Assembly (NCBI GenBank): GCA_003157675.1
Contig: PMKG01000386.1
Coordinates: forward strand, 1 to 23,962
Direction of reading: 5' to 3'
Source: Acidobacteriota bacterium
GTDB taxonomy: Bacteria; Acidobacteriota; Vicinamibacteria; Vicinamibacterales; Fen-181
DNA: 23,962 bases
Shown: positions 7,374 through 15,507 of the stretch, one piece after another
How positions within the stretch are numbered: position 1 is the stretch's first letter
How the letters are laid out: the number at the start of each line of letters is the position of its first letter
Made by a program: the position numbers and the translations under genes
The notes under the pieces: generated by a model
What the model saw: the letters and a program-made list of their open reading frames with translations, nothing else
Databases searched by the model: none
What the model was told of the DNA's origin: nothing

Positions 7374-7469
7374 TCAGGAGATCGGCTCCACGTAGACGGC
7401 CGTGCCGTAGGCAAGCACCTCTGTGACGCCGCCCATCAGAGCGTAGGCCGTAAACCGCGAGCTGCACAT
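7374..7469 (-). pseudogene. Remnant resembling the C-terminus of a UPF0145 (YbjQ-like) protein
   Basis: A 31-codon frame reads MCSSRFTAYALMGGVTEVLA then YGTAVYVEPIS. The segment GVTEVLAYGTAVYVEP resembles the C-terminal strand of UPF0145/YbjQ proteins, which normally have about 105 residues. The other two thirds are missing, and the fragment lies 4 bases downstream of the Nudix stop on the same strand. The similarity is from memory of the family pattern, so it is tentative. It may be a decayed gene or a deletion scar. Confidence 0.4.
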
Positions 7470-7473
7470 CGTC

Positions 7474-8067
7474 TCAGAGCAGCTCGAGGCAGAGTTGCGA
7501 CCAGGTCTCCATCCGGTCGCGGCGCGCGCGCAGTTCGGGCACGGTGAGGAACTGGAGGTCGGTGATGCAGGCCTCCCCCTTCGCCACGTTTCCGTCGCCG
7601 AGTTCGCACACGTGCACGATCCCGAAGTGGACGCGGCCGACCGGCGTGGCGTCGTCGTTGATGAGCGCGATCGTCCGTGTCTCGAAGCGCCCGTCCATCC
7701 GCAGCTCCTCGTGCAGCTCGCGCTGGAGGGCCTCTTCGTAGAACTCCAGGCCCGTGAGGAACAGGTTCTCGTCACCGTGGTTGATGTGGCCGCCGATGCC
7801 GATCGAACCGAGCGACACGAGCCGCTTCTCTCCCGAGCCCTTGCCCCGCACGTAATGGAGGTAGCGGTCGCCTTTCCGAATGAGGACGTAAGGGATGATC
7901 TGCTTGTGCGAGGGATCCTCTTCGGCCGCCGACCGCGGAACGAACCGCGTGTTCTCCGCCTCGAGGATCCGCGGCACGTAGGCGGACACGTTCGTCGAGA
8001 CGCCGTCGAACCGCCCGATCTCGTCCAGCAGCGTCCGCGGAAAGCACAACACCATCTCGTCACGCAT
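7474..8067 (-). CDS. Nudix-domain hydrolase (COG4112-like predicted phosphoesterase)
   Basis: This 197-residue protein has a central beta strand segment (IIPYVLIRKGDRYLHYVRGK, 57-76) followed by a Nudix region. GSIGIGGHINHGDE (87-100) and RELHEEL (116-122) supply the metal-binding E117, E120 and E121. Compared with the canonical GX5EX7REUXEE box there is an insertion (NLFLTGLEFYEEALQ), as in the MutT-like COG4112 group that starts the box with GGHIN. Nudix enzymes hydrolyse nucleoside diphosphates linked to another group; the substrate is unknown here. The start codon lies 37 bp after the DUF4010 gene, suggesting a shared transcript from the VWFA-related gene. The N-terminal 50 residues (FPRTLLDEIGRF...) are specific to this group and have no assigned role. 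Confidence 0.8.
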   Translation of the reverse strand: MRDEMVLCFPRTLLDEIGRFDGVSTNVSAYVPRILEAENTRFVPRSAAEEDPSHKQIIPYVLIRKGDRYLHYVRGKGSGEKRLVSLGSIGIGGHINHGDENLFLTGLEFYEEALQRELHEELRMDGRFETRTIALINDDATPVGRVHFGIVHVCELGDGNVAKGEACITDLQFLTVPELRARRDRMETWSQLCLELL

Positions 8068-8104
8068 GATTCGCCCCTCCGATGCCCTCCCGCGCGCGTC
8101 CCTC

Positions 8105-9427
8105 TCAGATCCCGATGAGCACGAACAGGACGGACACGAGGACCAAGACGATCATACCTGGCGCCACCAGCCTCGCCGTTCGGCGGGACCCGAACGCATA
8201 AGTATAGACCAGCTTGAGCAGGTTGTTGCTCGCGGCCGCGATGATCGTCGCCTGCACGATCTGCCGTTCGCCAATGCCGAAGTTCCCCTGGAGCAGCGAC
8301 ACCACGAACGGCGTGATGTCCGAGAAGCCGACGACGAACGACAACAGGTGGAGGCCGACGTCCTTGAAGTAGACGAGCACGTACTTCGTAGCCAGCGACA
8401 CGGCGGTGAAGAGGACCGCGAAGAGCACCGCGGCACTCAGCTCCAGGGGGTTCCGGCGAAGCGCCGGCTCTTCCCCGACCTCGCCGTTCTGGCCGCCCGC
8501 CGCCGGCTGCGCGACCGCAGGACCGTCGTCGCCGCCCCCGCCTCGCCTGAGCCAGAGGACGTAGGTCGCCGCCAGGCCGGCAAACACGGCCAGCGCCGGA
8601 CCCACGATCGCCGCCGCCGACGGCCGGAAGATCACCACGAGGGCAAGCAGGCGGACGTACATCATCGAGACGGCCAGCAGGATGGCCATGGCCGCCTGTC
8701 GGGCGATCGCCGGCGCCGCCTTCGACTTCTTCGCCAGCACCAGCACCGTCACGGTGCTCGAGTAGAGGCCGCCGACCAGGCCCGCGAGCACGAGGCCCTT
8801 GCGCGGGAAGAGGTAGGTCTGGAGGACGTACCCCAGATAGGAGATCCCGGTCGTGATCACGACGGCGAGCCAGATCTGCCTCGGCGTGACGGGCAGCATC
8901 GCGAAGAACCGCCATACCACCCCTTCCCCGGCAGGCACCACCGGGATGAGCGGCAGCACGACGGCGACGATCGCGAGGAATTTGCAGGCGGTTACCACCT
9001 CGCCCGTCTGGAGGCGGTCGGACAGGCGCCGGATGCGCCCTTTCGAGTGCAGCACCAGCAGGACGCTGATCGCGATCAGGACGAGGTACCACTGCGGGTA
9101 CACGAGCGCGATCGGCCCGGTGGCGTAGGTCAGCAGGGCCATCAGGACCCCGATCATCCCGGGGCTCTTCTTCTGCAGGACCTTGTTGCCGTAGTAGATG
9201 AGCAGGAACAGCGTGAGCGCGCCGAACCCGGCCAGGAACGCCTCGTTTCCGACGGAGGGGAGCCGGTAGAGCACGAAACCCAGCATGCCGATGAAGACGA
9301 AGGTCCGGACCGTGCCGAACGTCTCGAATTTCGCCTCGCTCTCGTAGTACTCCCGCAGGCCGATCCCGATGAGGAAGCTGATGCCGATCGTGAGCAGGAA
9401 CGGCGAGATGATGTCCGGAGTGATCAC
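8105..9427 (-). CDS. MgtC/SapB and DUF4010 domain membrane protein
   Basis: The 440-residue product is almost entirely hydrophobic, with roughly 12 predicted transmembrane segments. The N-terminal 140 residues match the MgtC/SapB pattern (ISPFLLTIGISFLIGIGLRE, then short helices). The C-terminal part from about residue 170 matches DUF4010, including GLVGGLYSSTVTVLVLAKK and FVVGFSDITPFVVSLLQGN followed by ATIIAAASNNLLKLVYTYAF. A hydrophilic loop rich in Gly, Asp and Glu (about 295-325) separates the two halves of DUF4010. The family (COG3174) is uncharacterised; MgtC proteins are linked to magnesium limitation and growth under stress, but transferring that role is a guess. It sits between the VWFA-related gene (16 bp upstream) and the Nudix gene, probably in one operon. 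Confidence 0.85.
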   Translation of the reverse strand: MITPDIISPFLLTIGISFLIGIGLREYYESEAKFETFGTVRTFVFIGMLGFVLYRLPSVGNEAFLAGFGALTLFLLIYYGNKVLQKKSPGMIGVLMALLTYATGPIALVYPQWYLVLIAISVLLVLHSKGRIRRLSDRLQTGEVVTACKFLAIVAVVLPLIPVVPAGEGVVWRFFAMLPVTPRQIWLAVVITTGISYLGYVLQTYLFPRKGLVLAGLVGGLYSSTVTVLVLAKKSKAAPAIARQAAMAILLAVSMMYVRLLALVVIFRPSAAAIVGPALAVFAGLAATYVLWLRRGGGGDDGPAVAQPAAGGQNGEVGEEPALRRNPLELSAAVLFAVLFTAVSLATKYVLVYFKDVGLHLLSFVVGFSDITPFVVSLLQGNFGIGERQIVQATIIAAASNNLLKLVYTYAFGSRRTARLVAPGMIVLVLVSVLFVLIGI

Positions 9428-9443
9428 CTGCGAGGCCCTCCCG

Positions 9444-11057
9444 TCAGAACACGCGCGCGTCGGACCGCCCGATCAGGTCCGACCTGAAGTCGTACACGAT
9501 GAACCGCGCGTTCTGCGTGCCGCGGACGATCGGAAATTCGAGCGTGAAGGGGAATCCGTCCTTCAGGATCCGCTGATAATCGGCCTCGGCGACCTTGAGC
9601 GGCATCGCCTGCCCGTAGGAGCCCATCGGGTTAGAGGCGCTGTCCAGGCAGAAGACGACGACGTTGAGCAGGCCGACGCGCGACCCGTCGATCGACTCCA
9701 GCTTCACCTTCGACAGGTCGATCTTCCCCTCGACCACGAGGTTCGCACCGCTCCGCTGGGAGATCGACGCCTTCACCTTGAGGTCGTCCACCTCGCGCCG
9801 GAAGTTGCCCCCGGCCGACAGCCGGTCGTTGGTGATGAGCCCGCGCCGGTCGAACGCGCCGTCGCCCGGCAGCCGGTAATAGCCGTGCCGGTAGAGAACC
9901 GTCACGTCGGGCCGGTTCACCCGGACGACGAGCTTGCGGTAGCCGCCGTCCCACGTGGCATTCGAGGATTGGAACCCGAGCAGGTAGCCCGATCGCGTGG
10001 CCTCGTCGAGCCGGTCGAGGGCCGCCTGGCCCTTCTCGGTAATGGCCGGCAGGCCGCCGGTCAGATCGGACATCATCCGCAGGCTGCGGAACGACATGGC
10101 CTGCTGCCACGTGGCGTTGATCTCCTTGAAGAGCTCGGGCTGGAGCAGGCCGCCGGCCTGCATCGTATGGATCGACACGCGCGCGTCGTTGGCCACGGCG
10201 GCCAGCGCGCGGTCGTTGGCGTCGCTCGGCCACAGCAGCCCCTTCTCGGTGACGAAGATCACGTGCTTCTGCCCCTCGAAGTACTTCAGGTAGCCCATGA
10301 GCGCGATCAGGTTGTTCTGATCGTCGAAACTCGAGGCGCACGACGCCATGAAGTTATCGAGCGACAGGCGGTCAAACTCCTGCGGCTGGATCTGCTCGGC
10401 GGTGATCGGTGTCGGCGGCGCCGTGCCAGGGCCCGCGACGACCTCGTCGATCTTGGTCTGAAGCTTCTTCTGAATCGCGCGGGTCCCGTAGAGCGAGGCC
10501 ATTCCGGTCGGACCGAGCTCGGCCGCGAGTTCGAAGTCCACGGCCGGGTGCCCCTTCTTGAACCGCTCCAGCGCATCGGCCACCTTCTGGTGATCGGTCG
10601 TGAAGTTGAGCGCCCGATCGTAGGCGAAGATGGCCACCTGGTCCTGCGGCAGCAGCCGCGTCTTGACGAACTTCAGCAGGCCGCTGATGCTCCCGGACGG
10701 GTCCTCGAGCCGCCCCAGGCCGAGCGCGAAGACGAAGATGCGGTGATCCTGGGGGATGGCCGAGAGGCCCTTCCGCAGCACCGGCCTGGCGTCGGGCGAG
10801 GCGGCGCCGGCCGACATGACGATCGGCGACAGGTAGCCGACCTGCTGCGGGACGCCGTCTTCGAGCACGGTGAAGTCGGCTTGCGTGAGGCCGGCCACCG
10901 GCTTGCCGTTGCGGTCGAGCACGTGCACGTCGACCGGCACCAGGCCGGCGCCGGACGCCGGCGCGGCGGCCGCCTGGGAACGCGCGTCCACGACCGGTCC
11001 ACCGGAGAACACCGCCAGCGCAAGCAGCATCAGAGCGAACGGCAGCGGACGAAACAT
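9444..11057 (-). CDS. VWFA-related secreted protein of the acidobacterial type
   Basis: The product is 537 residues from the ATG at 11057, with GAGAGG upstream and a signal peptide immediately after (MFRPLPFALMLLALAVFSGG). The region 40-80 (VPVDVHVLDRNGKPVAGLTQ then ADFTVLEDG) is the hallmark opening of the acidobacterial VWFA-related family. A von Willebrand A-like fold follows (about 105-330), with strands such as HRIFVFALGLGRLEDPSG, QDQVAIFAYD and KHVIFVTEKG and the helix-rich GLPAITEKGQAALDRL. The metal-ion site DxSxS is not evident where expected: the first aspartate position is A in FVFALGLG. The C-terminal 200 residues are beta-rich (YRKLVVRVNRPDVTVLYRHG). These proteins are extracytoplasmic and of unknown role. 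A longer start at 11123 adds no signal features. It probably leads the operon with DUF4010 and Nudix genes. Confidence 0.82.
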   Translation of the reverse strand: MFRPLPFALMLLALAVFSGGPVVDARSQAAAAPASGAGLVPVDVHVLDRNGKPVAGLTQADFTVLEDGVPQQVGYLSPIVMSAGAASPDARPVLRKGLSAIPQDHRIFVFALGLGRLEDPSGSISGLLKFVKTRLLPQDQVAIFAYDRALNFTTDHQKVADALERFKKGHPAVDFELAAELGPTGMASLYGTRAIQKKLQTKIDEVVAGPGTAPPTPITAEQIQPQEFDRLSLDNFMASCASSFDDQNNLIALMGYLKYFEGQKHVIFVTEKGLLWPSDANDRALAAVANDARVSIHTMQAGGLLQPELFKEINATWQQAMSFRSLRMMSDLTGGLPAITEKGQAALDRLDEATRSGYLLGFQSSNATWDGGYRKLVVRVNRPDVTVLYRHGYYRLPGDGAFDRRGLITNDRLSAGGNFRREVDDLKVKASISQRSGANLVVEGKIDLSKVKLESIDGSRVGLLNVVVFCLDSASNPMGSYGQAMPLKVAEADYQRILKDGFPFTLEFPIVRGTQNARFIVYDFRSDLIGRSDARVF

Positions 11058-11152
11058 AGGGAGCCTCTCAGCCGGCCGCGCGCGAGCACCGCCGGCGACA
11101 CGCCGAGCCCGGGGTCGGGACACCAGGCAGGCGACGAACGGAAGTCGAGCAG

Positions 11153-11181
11153 AGCGTGATTCCGTCGCGGGGCGTTGTCAA
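11153..11181 (-). promoter_or_regulatory. Candidate promoter of the VWFA-related / DUF4010 / Nudix operon
   Basis: On the minus strand a perfect TTGACA -35 (11181-11176) sits downstream of an AT-rich CCTATTTTC segment, in the 149-bp gap between the TolB-like and VWFA-related genes. At 17 bases the -10 would be CACGCT, a poor match, so the assignment rests on the -35 and on the gap position. Confidence 0.3.
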
Positions 11182-11206
11182 GAAAATAGGCGCGACCTCG
11201 CCGTGC

Positions 11207-12532
11207 CTACCGTGACCAGGCCGGCATGGAATTGTTGCCAGCTCGCGTGACCTGGCGCAGGTCGGTCCCCATCCGCGTCATCGTCCAGATCTGCTGCGAG
11301 CCGCTTCGCGTGGAGGTGAACGCGATGTGCCGTCCGTTGGGCGAGAATGCCGGGCTCTCGTTGACCGGGCCGAACGTCAGCTGCCGGACGCGGCGCGCCG
11401 CCGTCTCGATCACCTTGATGTCGAAGCCGGTGCCGGTCTGCGACACGTAGGCAATCTCGTCGACCGGCCCCGGCGACCAGCTCGGTCGATCGCAGTACTT
11501 TTCCTTCGTCAGCTGCTGCGGGTTCGCCCCGTCGGCGTCCATCACCCAGATCTGCGGAGAGCCGGTCCGGTTCGACGTGAACGCGATCCGTCGGCCGTCG
11601 GGCGACCAGGCCGGCGACGTGTCGATGGCCCACCCGGTCGTCAGGCGCCGCAAATCCGTCCGGTCCGCGTTCATCACGTAAATCGCCTCATTCCCGTCGC
11701 GGCTCGAGGTGAACGCGATCTGCTTCCCGTCGGGCGACCAGGCGGGCAGCCAGTTCCGGGCGTGCCCGACGATCGCCGGCCACGCCCGTCGCGCGGCGAG
11801 ATCGGTCACGAAGATGTCCTGGAAGCCGAGGCGGTAGGACGTATAGGCCAGGAGACGGCCGTCCGGCGACCAGGCCGGCGTCAGGTCGAGATCGCCGTCG
11901 GCGGTCGCCCGCTCCTCGCGGGCGCCGTCGTAGTCGGAAACGAAGATCTCCTTGACGCGGCGCAGGGCCCCGGTCGGCTCGTGAAAGGCGCCGAGCCGAT
12001 CCGACACGAACGCGAGGCGGGAGTGCGCCACGCCGCAAACGGCTCCCTGGTCCCCGAGGATCTCGTCGGCGGCGACGTGCGCGACCAGCCGCGCGATCTC
12101 CACGCGGCCGGCGTATTCGCGGGCGAACGCGAGCTGGCCCCCCGACGCGTCGCGGATCCGCAGCTCGAGCCGCAGCGTGCCCTCCTGGACCCGGACAAGG
12201 CCCGTGAGGACGCCGTCCGCCGTGGGCGCGGCGACGGCGCCGCGAGCCGAGGCCGGGGTGAGATCGAAGACGTCTTCGTAGGCGAGGTCGGCCTGGAGCA
12301 CGTCACCGAGCAGCGCGGCCACGCCGCCGAGGTCGGTGGCGCTGCCCTCGGTCGCGAACGGCAGTATCGCGAGCGTCGGGCGTCCGCCGTGCTCGGCCCC
12401 GATCCGGACGCGGCTCGCCCGATCGGTTCGCACGTCGCGTTCGGGCGCCTGCACGCCGGGGCTGAGCACCAGCGTGATGACGACGGCCGCCATCAGGAGA
12501 ATGGGCGCGGCGAGACGGAGAGCGCGGCGCAT
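11207..12532 (-). CDS. TolB-like beta-propeller protein
   Basis: This 441-residue protein begins at 12532 with MRRALRLAAPILLMAAVVIT, a signal anchor or signal peptide. Residues about 45-190 form a TolB N-terminal-like domain (TLAILPFA ... LGDVLQADLAYEDVFDLTP, then VLTGLVRVQEGTLRLELRI). From about 205 onward there is a propeller of PD40 blades, with repeated APAWSPDGRLLAYTS, LPAWSPDGKQIAFTS, SPAWSPDGRRIAFTS and SPAFSPNGRHIAFTS. Length and order fit TolB, the periplasmic partner of Pal that helps the outer membrane invaginate during division. No tolQ, tolR, tolA or pal is in the window, so it could be one of the TolB-family paralogues that are frequent in this phylum. It lies 28 bp after the DedA gene and is probably cotranscribed with it and the aminotransferase. 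A longer frame back to 12676 lacks signal features and overlaps DedA. Confidence 0.82.
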   Translation of the reverse strand: MRRALRLAAPILLMAAVVITLVLSPGVQAPERDVRTDRASRVRIGAEHGGRPTLAILPFATEGSATDLGGVAALLGDVLQADLAYEDVFDLTPASARGAVAAPTADGVLTGLVRVQEGTLRLELRIRDASGGQLAFAREYAGRVEIARLVAHVAADEILGDQGAVCGVAHSRLAFVSDRLGAFHEPTGALRRVKEIFVSDYDGAREERATADGDLDLTPAWSPDGRLLAYTSYRLGFQDIFVTDLAARRAWPAIVGHARNWLPAWSPDGKQIAFTSSRDGNEAIYVMNADRTDLRRLTTGWAIDTSPAWSPDGRRIAFTSNRTGSPQIWVMDADGANPQQLTKEKYCDRPSWSPGPVDEIAYVSQTGTGFDIKVIETAARRVRQLTFGPVNESPAFSPNGRHIAFTSTRSGSQQIWTMTRMGTDLRQVTRAGNNSMPAWSR

Positions 12533-12560
12533 CGGGGCCTGCGGCCGGGCGGCTGCCCGG

Positions 12561-13223
12561 CTACTCCCCCGCCCGGCGCGAGTGGCGCCGCCGGTACCAG
12601 CGCACCGCCACGACCACCAGGTACAGGACGTACGCGGCTGCCGCGACGGCGATGGCGAAGCGGACGTTCCCCACAATCGCCTCGAACGCCGGACGCCACC
12701 GGTCGCCGAGCACGTACCCGGTCGTCACGAAGAACGACGACCAGAAGATTGCCCCCGGATAGGCGAAGGCGGCGAACGTCCCGTACCCGAGGCCGGACGA
12801 ACCCGCCGCGATCGCCGTCACGTGGCGGACGCCGGGGATGAAGTAGCCGAACGTCAGCAGCCATCCACCGGCCCGGTGGAACCAGTGCTCGACGCGGCGC
12901 AGCAGCTCGTCGGGAATGTGGACGACCCTGCGGAGCGCCGCCAGCCCGATGAAGCGCCCCGCCAGGTAGCTGACCGTGATCCCGGTCATCGCGCCGCCCA
13001 TGGCCGCGGCCAGCGTCCCCGCGGCGGGAAGCCGACCGGCGCGGACGAGCGTCCCGGCCATGGTCAGCATCAGCTCGTCGGGCACGGGGAGCCCGACGAT
13101 GCCGAGCACCTGGAGACCGAAGATGGCCTGCAGCCCGTAGCGCGAGATCCAGCCGAGCAGGCGCTGCTCCACCACGACCGGCGAAACCGCGCTCACGGCG
13201 CCCGACAGGTACTCTCCCAGCAT
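12561..13223 (-). CDS. DedA-family (SNARE-associated/VTT domain) membrane protein
   Basis: This 220-residue integral membrane protein shows the DedA signature. It has GLPVPDELMLTMAGTLVRAG at about 43-62 with the conserved acidic residues D49 and E50. YFIPGVRHVTAIAAGSSGLG lies near 127-146, where R of PGVR belongs to the (F/Y)xRFxPxxR-like motif; here the first arginine of that motif is I (YFIPGVR). Several helices follow, ending in a basic cytoplasmic tail. DedA proteins work in proton-dependent flipping or recycling of lipid carriers such as undecaprenyl phosphate and in membrane homeostasis. The gene starts 12 bp after the aminotransferase stop and precedes the TolB-like gene by 28 bp, so all three are likely in one operon. 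Confidence 0.87.
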   Translation of the reverse strand: MLGEYLSGAVSAVSPVVVEQRLLGWISRYGLQAIFGLQVLGIVGLPVPDELMLTMAGTLVRAGRLPAAGTLAAAMGGAMTGITVSYLAGRFIGLAALRRVVHIPDELLRRVEHWFHRAGGWLLTFGYFIPGVRHVTAIAAGSSGLGYGTFAAFAYPGAIFWSSFFVTTGYVLGDRWRPAFEAIVGNVRFAIAVAAAAYVLYLVVVAVRWYRRRHSRRAGE

Positions 13224-13235
13224 GGTGTCCGGACG

Positions 13236-14351
13236 TCAGCCAAGCGTCGAGAGCACGGCGCCGATTCGCCGGAGGCCCTCGGTGATGTATTCCTGCCTGC
13301 CGCCGTACCAGATGCGCAGGTAGCCCTCGAGGCCGACGTGCCGGCCGGGCACCACGAGCGTGCTCTGCTCGACGCGGATCCGCTCGCACAGGTCGAGGCT
13401 TGGCACCTCCGACCGGTAGCGCACGAGCGTCATGGCGCCGGCGCGCGGCCTGTTGAATTCGATCAGGCGGCCGAAGCCCGCCGCCCACCGTTCGATCGTC
13501 GGCAGGTTCTCGCCGAGGATGGCGCGGGTGCGCGCGTAGAGCGTCTCGCGGTTGTCGGGCGCGACGGCCACCCGGGCCACCATGTCCGACAGCTTGTTCG
13601 GGCCGATCGTCAGGTAGTCGTGCTGGCTCCAGCAGGTCCCGATGAGCGGCTTCGGGCCGACGATCCATCCGATGCGCACGCCGGGGATGCCGTACGCCTT
13701 CGAGAGGCCGCTCGTGACGACGACGCGGTCGCTCATGCCCCAGAAGCTCCGGGTCCGCCCGCCGTCGAGCTCGGCGCCGAGGTAGACCTCGTCGGCCAGC
13801 ACGATCGTTCCCGTCGCCTCGCACCGCGCCACGATGCGCCGCATGGCGTCGTCGGAGAGCACGGCCCCCGACGGATTGTTCGGGTTCGAGAGATACAGCA
13901 GCCGCGTGCGCGGCGTCACCGCCTGCTCGAACTCGTCCCAGTCCGGCTCCCACTGTCGATCGGGTCGCAGGCGGAAGGTCCGGACCTTCGCCTGGAGGCT
14001 CTCGGGCACGCCCCAGAGCTGCATGTAGTTCGGCAGTTCCATCGCCATCTCGTCGCCCGGCTGGAGCAGCGAGAGGGCCACGAGGTAGTTCGCCTCGGAG
14101 GTGCCGTTTGTCACCTCGACATGATCGACCGTCGAGCCGGGATAGAGGGCGACCAGGCGTTCTCTCAGGGCGAGCGTGCCGTTCGACTGGCTGTAGCCGA
14201 GCGGCATGTCGAGGGCCGCGTCGAGGTCCAGCCCCATCTCGACGAGGCCGCGCAGGGTGATCGGGCGGACGCCGCTCTCGCTCATGTCGTAATCGACCAG
14301 GTTCTCCCAGGTCGACTGCATCCGTTCCATTTCGAAAACGGGGATTCTCAT
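13236..14351 (-). CDS. PLP-dependent class I/II aminotransferase-fold enzyme
   Basis: The product is 371 residues from the ATG at 14351 (GGAGA about 10 bases upstream; an in-frame extension to 14411 overlaps the divergent gene). Fold-type I landmarks are visible: GYSQSNGTLALRERL (52-66) near the N-terminal hinge, NGTSEAN (82-88) for phosphate binding, SNPNNPSG (155-162), the cofactor aspartate in LADEVY (185-190), the Schiff-base lysine K218 in SGLSKAYGIPGVRIGW, and R226 in the following loop. The substrate cannot be derived. Members with the MRIPVFEMER-like opening are variously annotated as aspartate/tyrosine aminotransferase-like or capreomycidine-synthase-like, so only the fold is claimed. 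It is divergent from an ornithine-cyclodeaminase-family gene (52-bp gap), which hints at linked amino-acid metabolism. DedA and TolB-like genes follow closely. Confidence 0.85.
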   Translation of the reverse strand: MRIPVFEMERMQSTWENLVDYDMSESGVRPITLRGLVEMGLDLDAALDMPLGYSQSNGTLALRERLVALYPGSTVDHVEVTNGTSEANYLVALSLLQPGDEMAMELPNYMQLWGVPESLQAKVRTFRLRPDRQWEPDWDEFEQAVTPRTRLLYLSNPNNPSGAVLSDDAMRRIVARCEATGTIVLADEVYLGAELDGGRTRSFWGMSDRVVVTSGLSKAYGIPGVRIGWIVGPKPLIGTCWSQHDYLTIGPNKLSDMVARVAVAPDNRETLYARTRAILGENLPTIERWAAGFGRLIEFNRPRAGAMTLVRYRSEVPSLDLCERIRVEQSTLVVPGRHVGLEGYLRIWYGGRQEYITEGLRRIGAVLSTLG

Positions 14352-14388
14352 GGCTGTGTTTCTCCGGGGACGAAACGTGTCAGGCGCG

Positions 14389-14394
14389 TATATT
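14389..14394 (+). promoter_or_regulatory. -10-like element immediately upstream of the cyclodeaminase gene
   Basis: TATATT lies 9 bases before the ATG at 14404, in otherwise GC-rich DNA of the 52-bp divergent spacer. No good -35 is found at 16-18 bp. If used, it would give a leader of about 3 bases, matching the absence of a Shine-Dalgarno sequence. TANNNT-only leaderless promoters are known in other bacteria; use here is inference. Confidence 0.35.
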
Positions 14395-14403
14395 CTATGC
14401 GCC

Positions 14404-15507
14404 ATGCGCACCGATCACCACAGCCCCATGGGTTCGTCCGAATCGTCGACCGGCGCGGCGGACGGCGCCGCCCCGCGCCGCGACCCGATCCTGGTCCTCA
14501 CGGAACGGGAACTCCGCCAGGTCGTCACGCTGGACCTCGATGCCCTGGCGGCCATCGAGAACGCTTTCACCCGGCTGGCCCTCGGGGAGGCGGACGTGCC
14601 GCCGATCCTGGGGCTGTTCGTGCCGGACCGGCACGGCGAGGTGGACGTGAAAGCCGCTTACATCCACGGGCTTTCAAGCCTTGCCATCAAGATCGCCTCG
14701 GGGTTCTTCGACAACGGCGCGTGGGGGCTGCCGAGCGGCAGCGGCCTGATGGTCGTCCTTAGCACGCGCACGGGGTACCCGCAGGCGATCCTGCTCGACA
14801 ACGGCTACCTGACCGACGTCCGCACGGCGCTCGCGGGCGCGGTTGCCGCGAAGTACCTGGCGCCGCGGCAGGTGCGCACGGTCGGCGTCATCGGCGCCGG
14901 CGCGCAGGGCCGCTACCAGGTGCGCGCGCTGCAACTGGTCCGGTCGTTCGAGCGCGTGCTCGTCCACGACCAGTCTTCGGCGGCGGTCGACGCGTACGTG
15001 GCCGAGATGCCGGGCGTGCTCGGCGAAGACCGGGCGGCGCGCGGCACGGGAGGCCCCGACGTGCCCGTGCGCGTCGAGGCGGCCGATCCGGAGACGCTGG
15101 TACGGCACAGTGACCTCGTCATCACGTGCACGCCGTCGCATCGGCCGATCGTCAGGGCCGAGTGGCTGCACGCCGGCCTCCACATCACCGCGATGGGCGG
15201 CGACACGGCCGAGAAGCAGGAGCTCGAGAGCGCGGTGCTCGGCCGCGCCACACGCCTGGCCTGCGATCTCAAGACGCAGTGTTTTGCCCGCGGCGAATTC
15301 CATCACGCGCGGAAGGCGGGGGTGCTCGGTGACGACGCGCCGGTCGCCGAGCTGGGAGATCTGACGTCGGGCCGGCGTACCGGCCGCGAGCGCGACGACG
15401 AGATCACCGTCTGCGCGCTCACGGGCGTCGGCGTCCAGGACACTGCGATCGCGCTGCTGGCCTACAGCCGCGTCGAGGCGGCCGGGCTGGGGACGCGATT
15501 CGCCTGA
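14404..15507 (+). CDS. Ornithine cyclodeaminase / mu-crystallin family enzyme
   Basis: The product is 367 residues from the ATG at 14404. The next in-frame ATG, at 14428, is an alternative, and neither has a ribosome site. The substrate domain shows DVKAAYIHG (81-89), K96 in LAIKIASGF, GLPSGSGLMVVLSTRTGYP (108-126) and DNGYLTDVRTA with R140. The Rossmann domain follows with GVIGAGAQGRYQ (161-172) for NAD(P). The catalytic aspartate is D319 in ELGDLTSGR, and the end is GVGVQDTAIALLAY. Members include ornithine cyclodeaminase (ornithine to proline plus ammonia), ectoine-pathway cyclodeaminases, and pyrroline or ketimine reductases. Sequence alone does not separate these. A proline dehydrogenase gene lies 7 kb away and a divergent aminotransferase adjoins, so a role in ornithine/proline or cyclic imine metabolism is plausible. 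Confidence 0.85.
   Translation: MRTDHHSPMGSSESSTGAADGAAPRRDPILVLTERELRQVVTLDLDALAAIENAFTRLALGEADVPPILGLFVPDRHGEVDVKAAYIHGLSSLAIKIASGFFDNGAWGLPSGSGLMVVLSTRTGYPQAILLDNGYLTDVRTALAGAVAAKYLAPRQVRTVGVIGAGAQGRYQVRALQLVRSFERVLVHDQSSAAVDAYVAEMPGVLGEDRAARGTGGPDVPVRVEAADPETLVRHSDLVITCTPSHRPIVRAEWLHAGLHITAMGGDTAEKQELESAVLGRATRLACDLKTQCFARGEFHHARKAGVLGDDAPVAELGDLTSGRRTGRERDDEITVCALTGVGVQDTAIALLAYSRVEAAGLGTRFA

Noticed and set aside
5537..7414. 625-codon minus-strand open frame opposite the receptor gene
   Set aside because: Arginine-rich, no domain; the plus strand has clear barrel motifs.
8066..11159. Two long plus-strand frames (473 and 596 codons) opposite the DUF4010 and VWFA-related genes
   Set aside because: His/Arg/Asp-rich antisense composition, no recognisable domain.
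11327..14762. Long plus-strand frames (504 and 808 codons) opposite TolB-like, DedA and aminotransferase genes
   Set aside because: Antisense shadows; the minus-strand proteins have complete family motifs.
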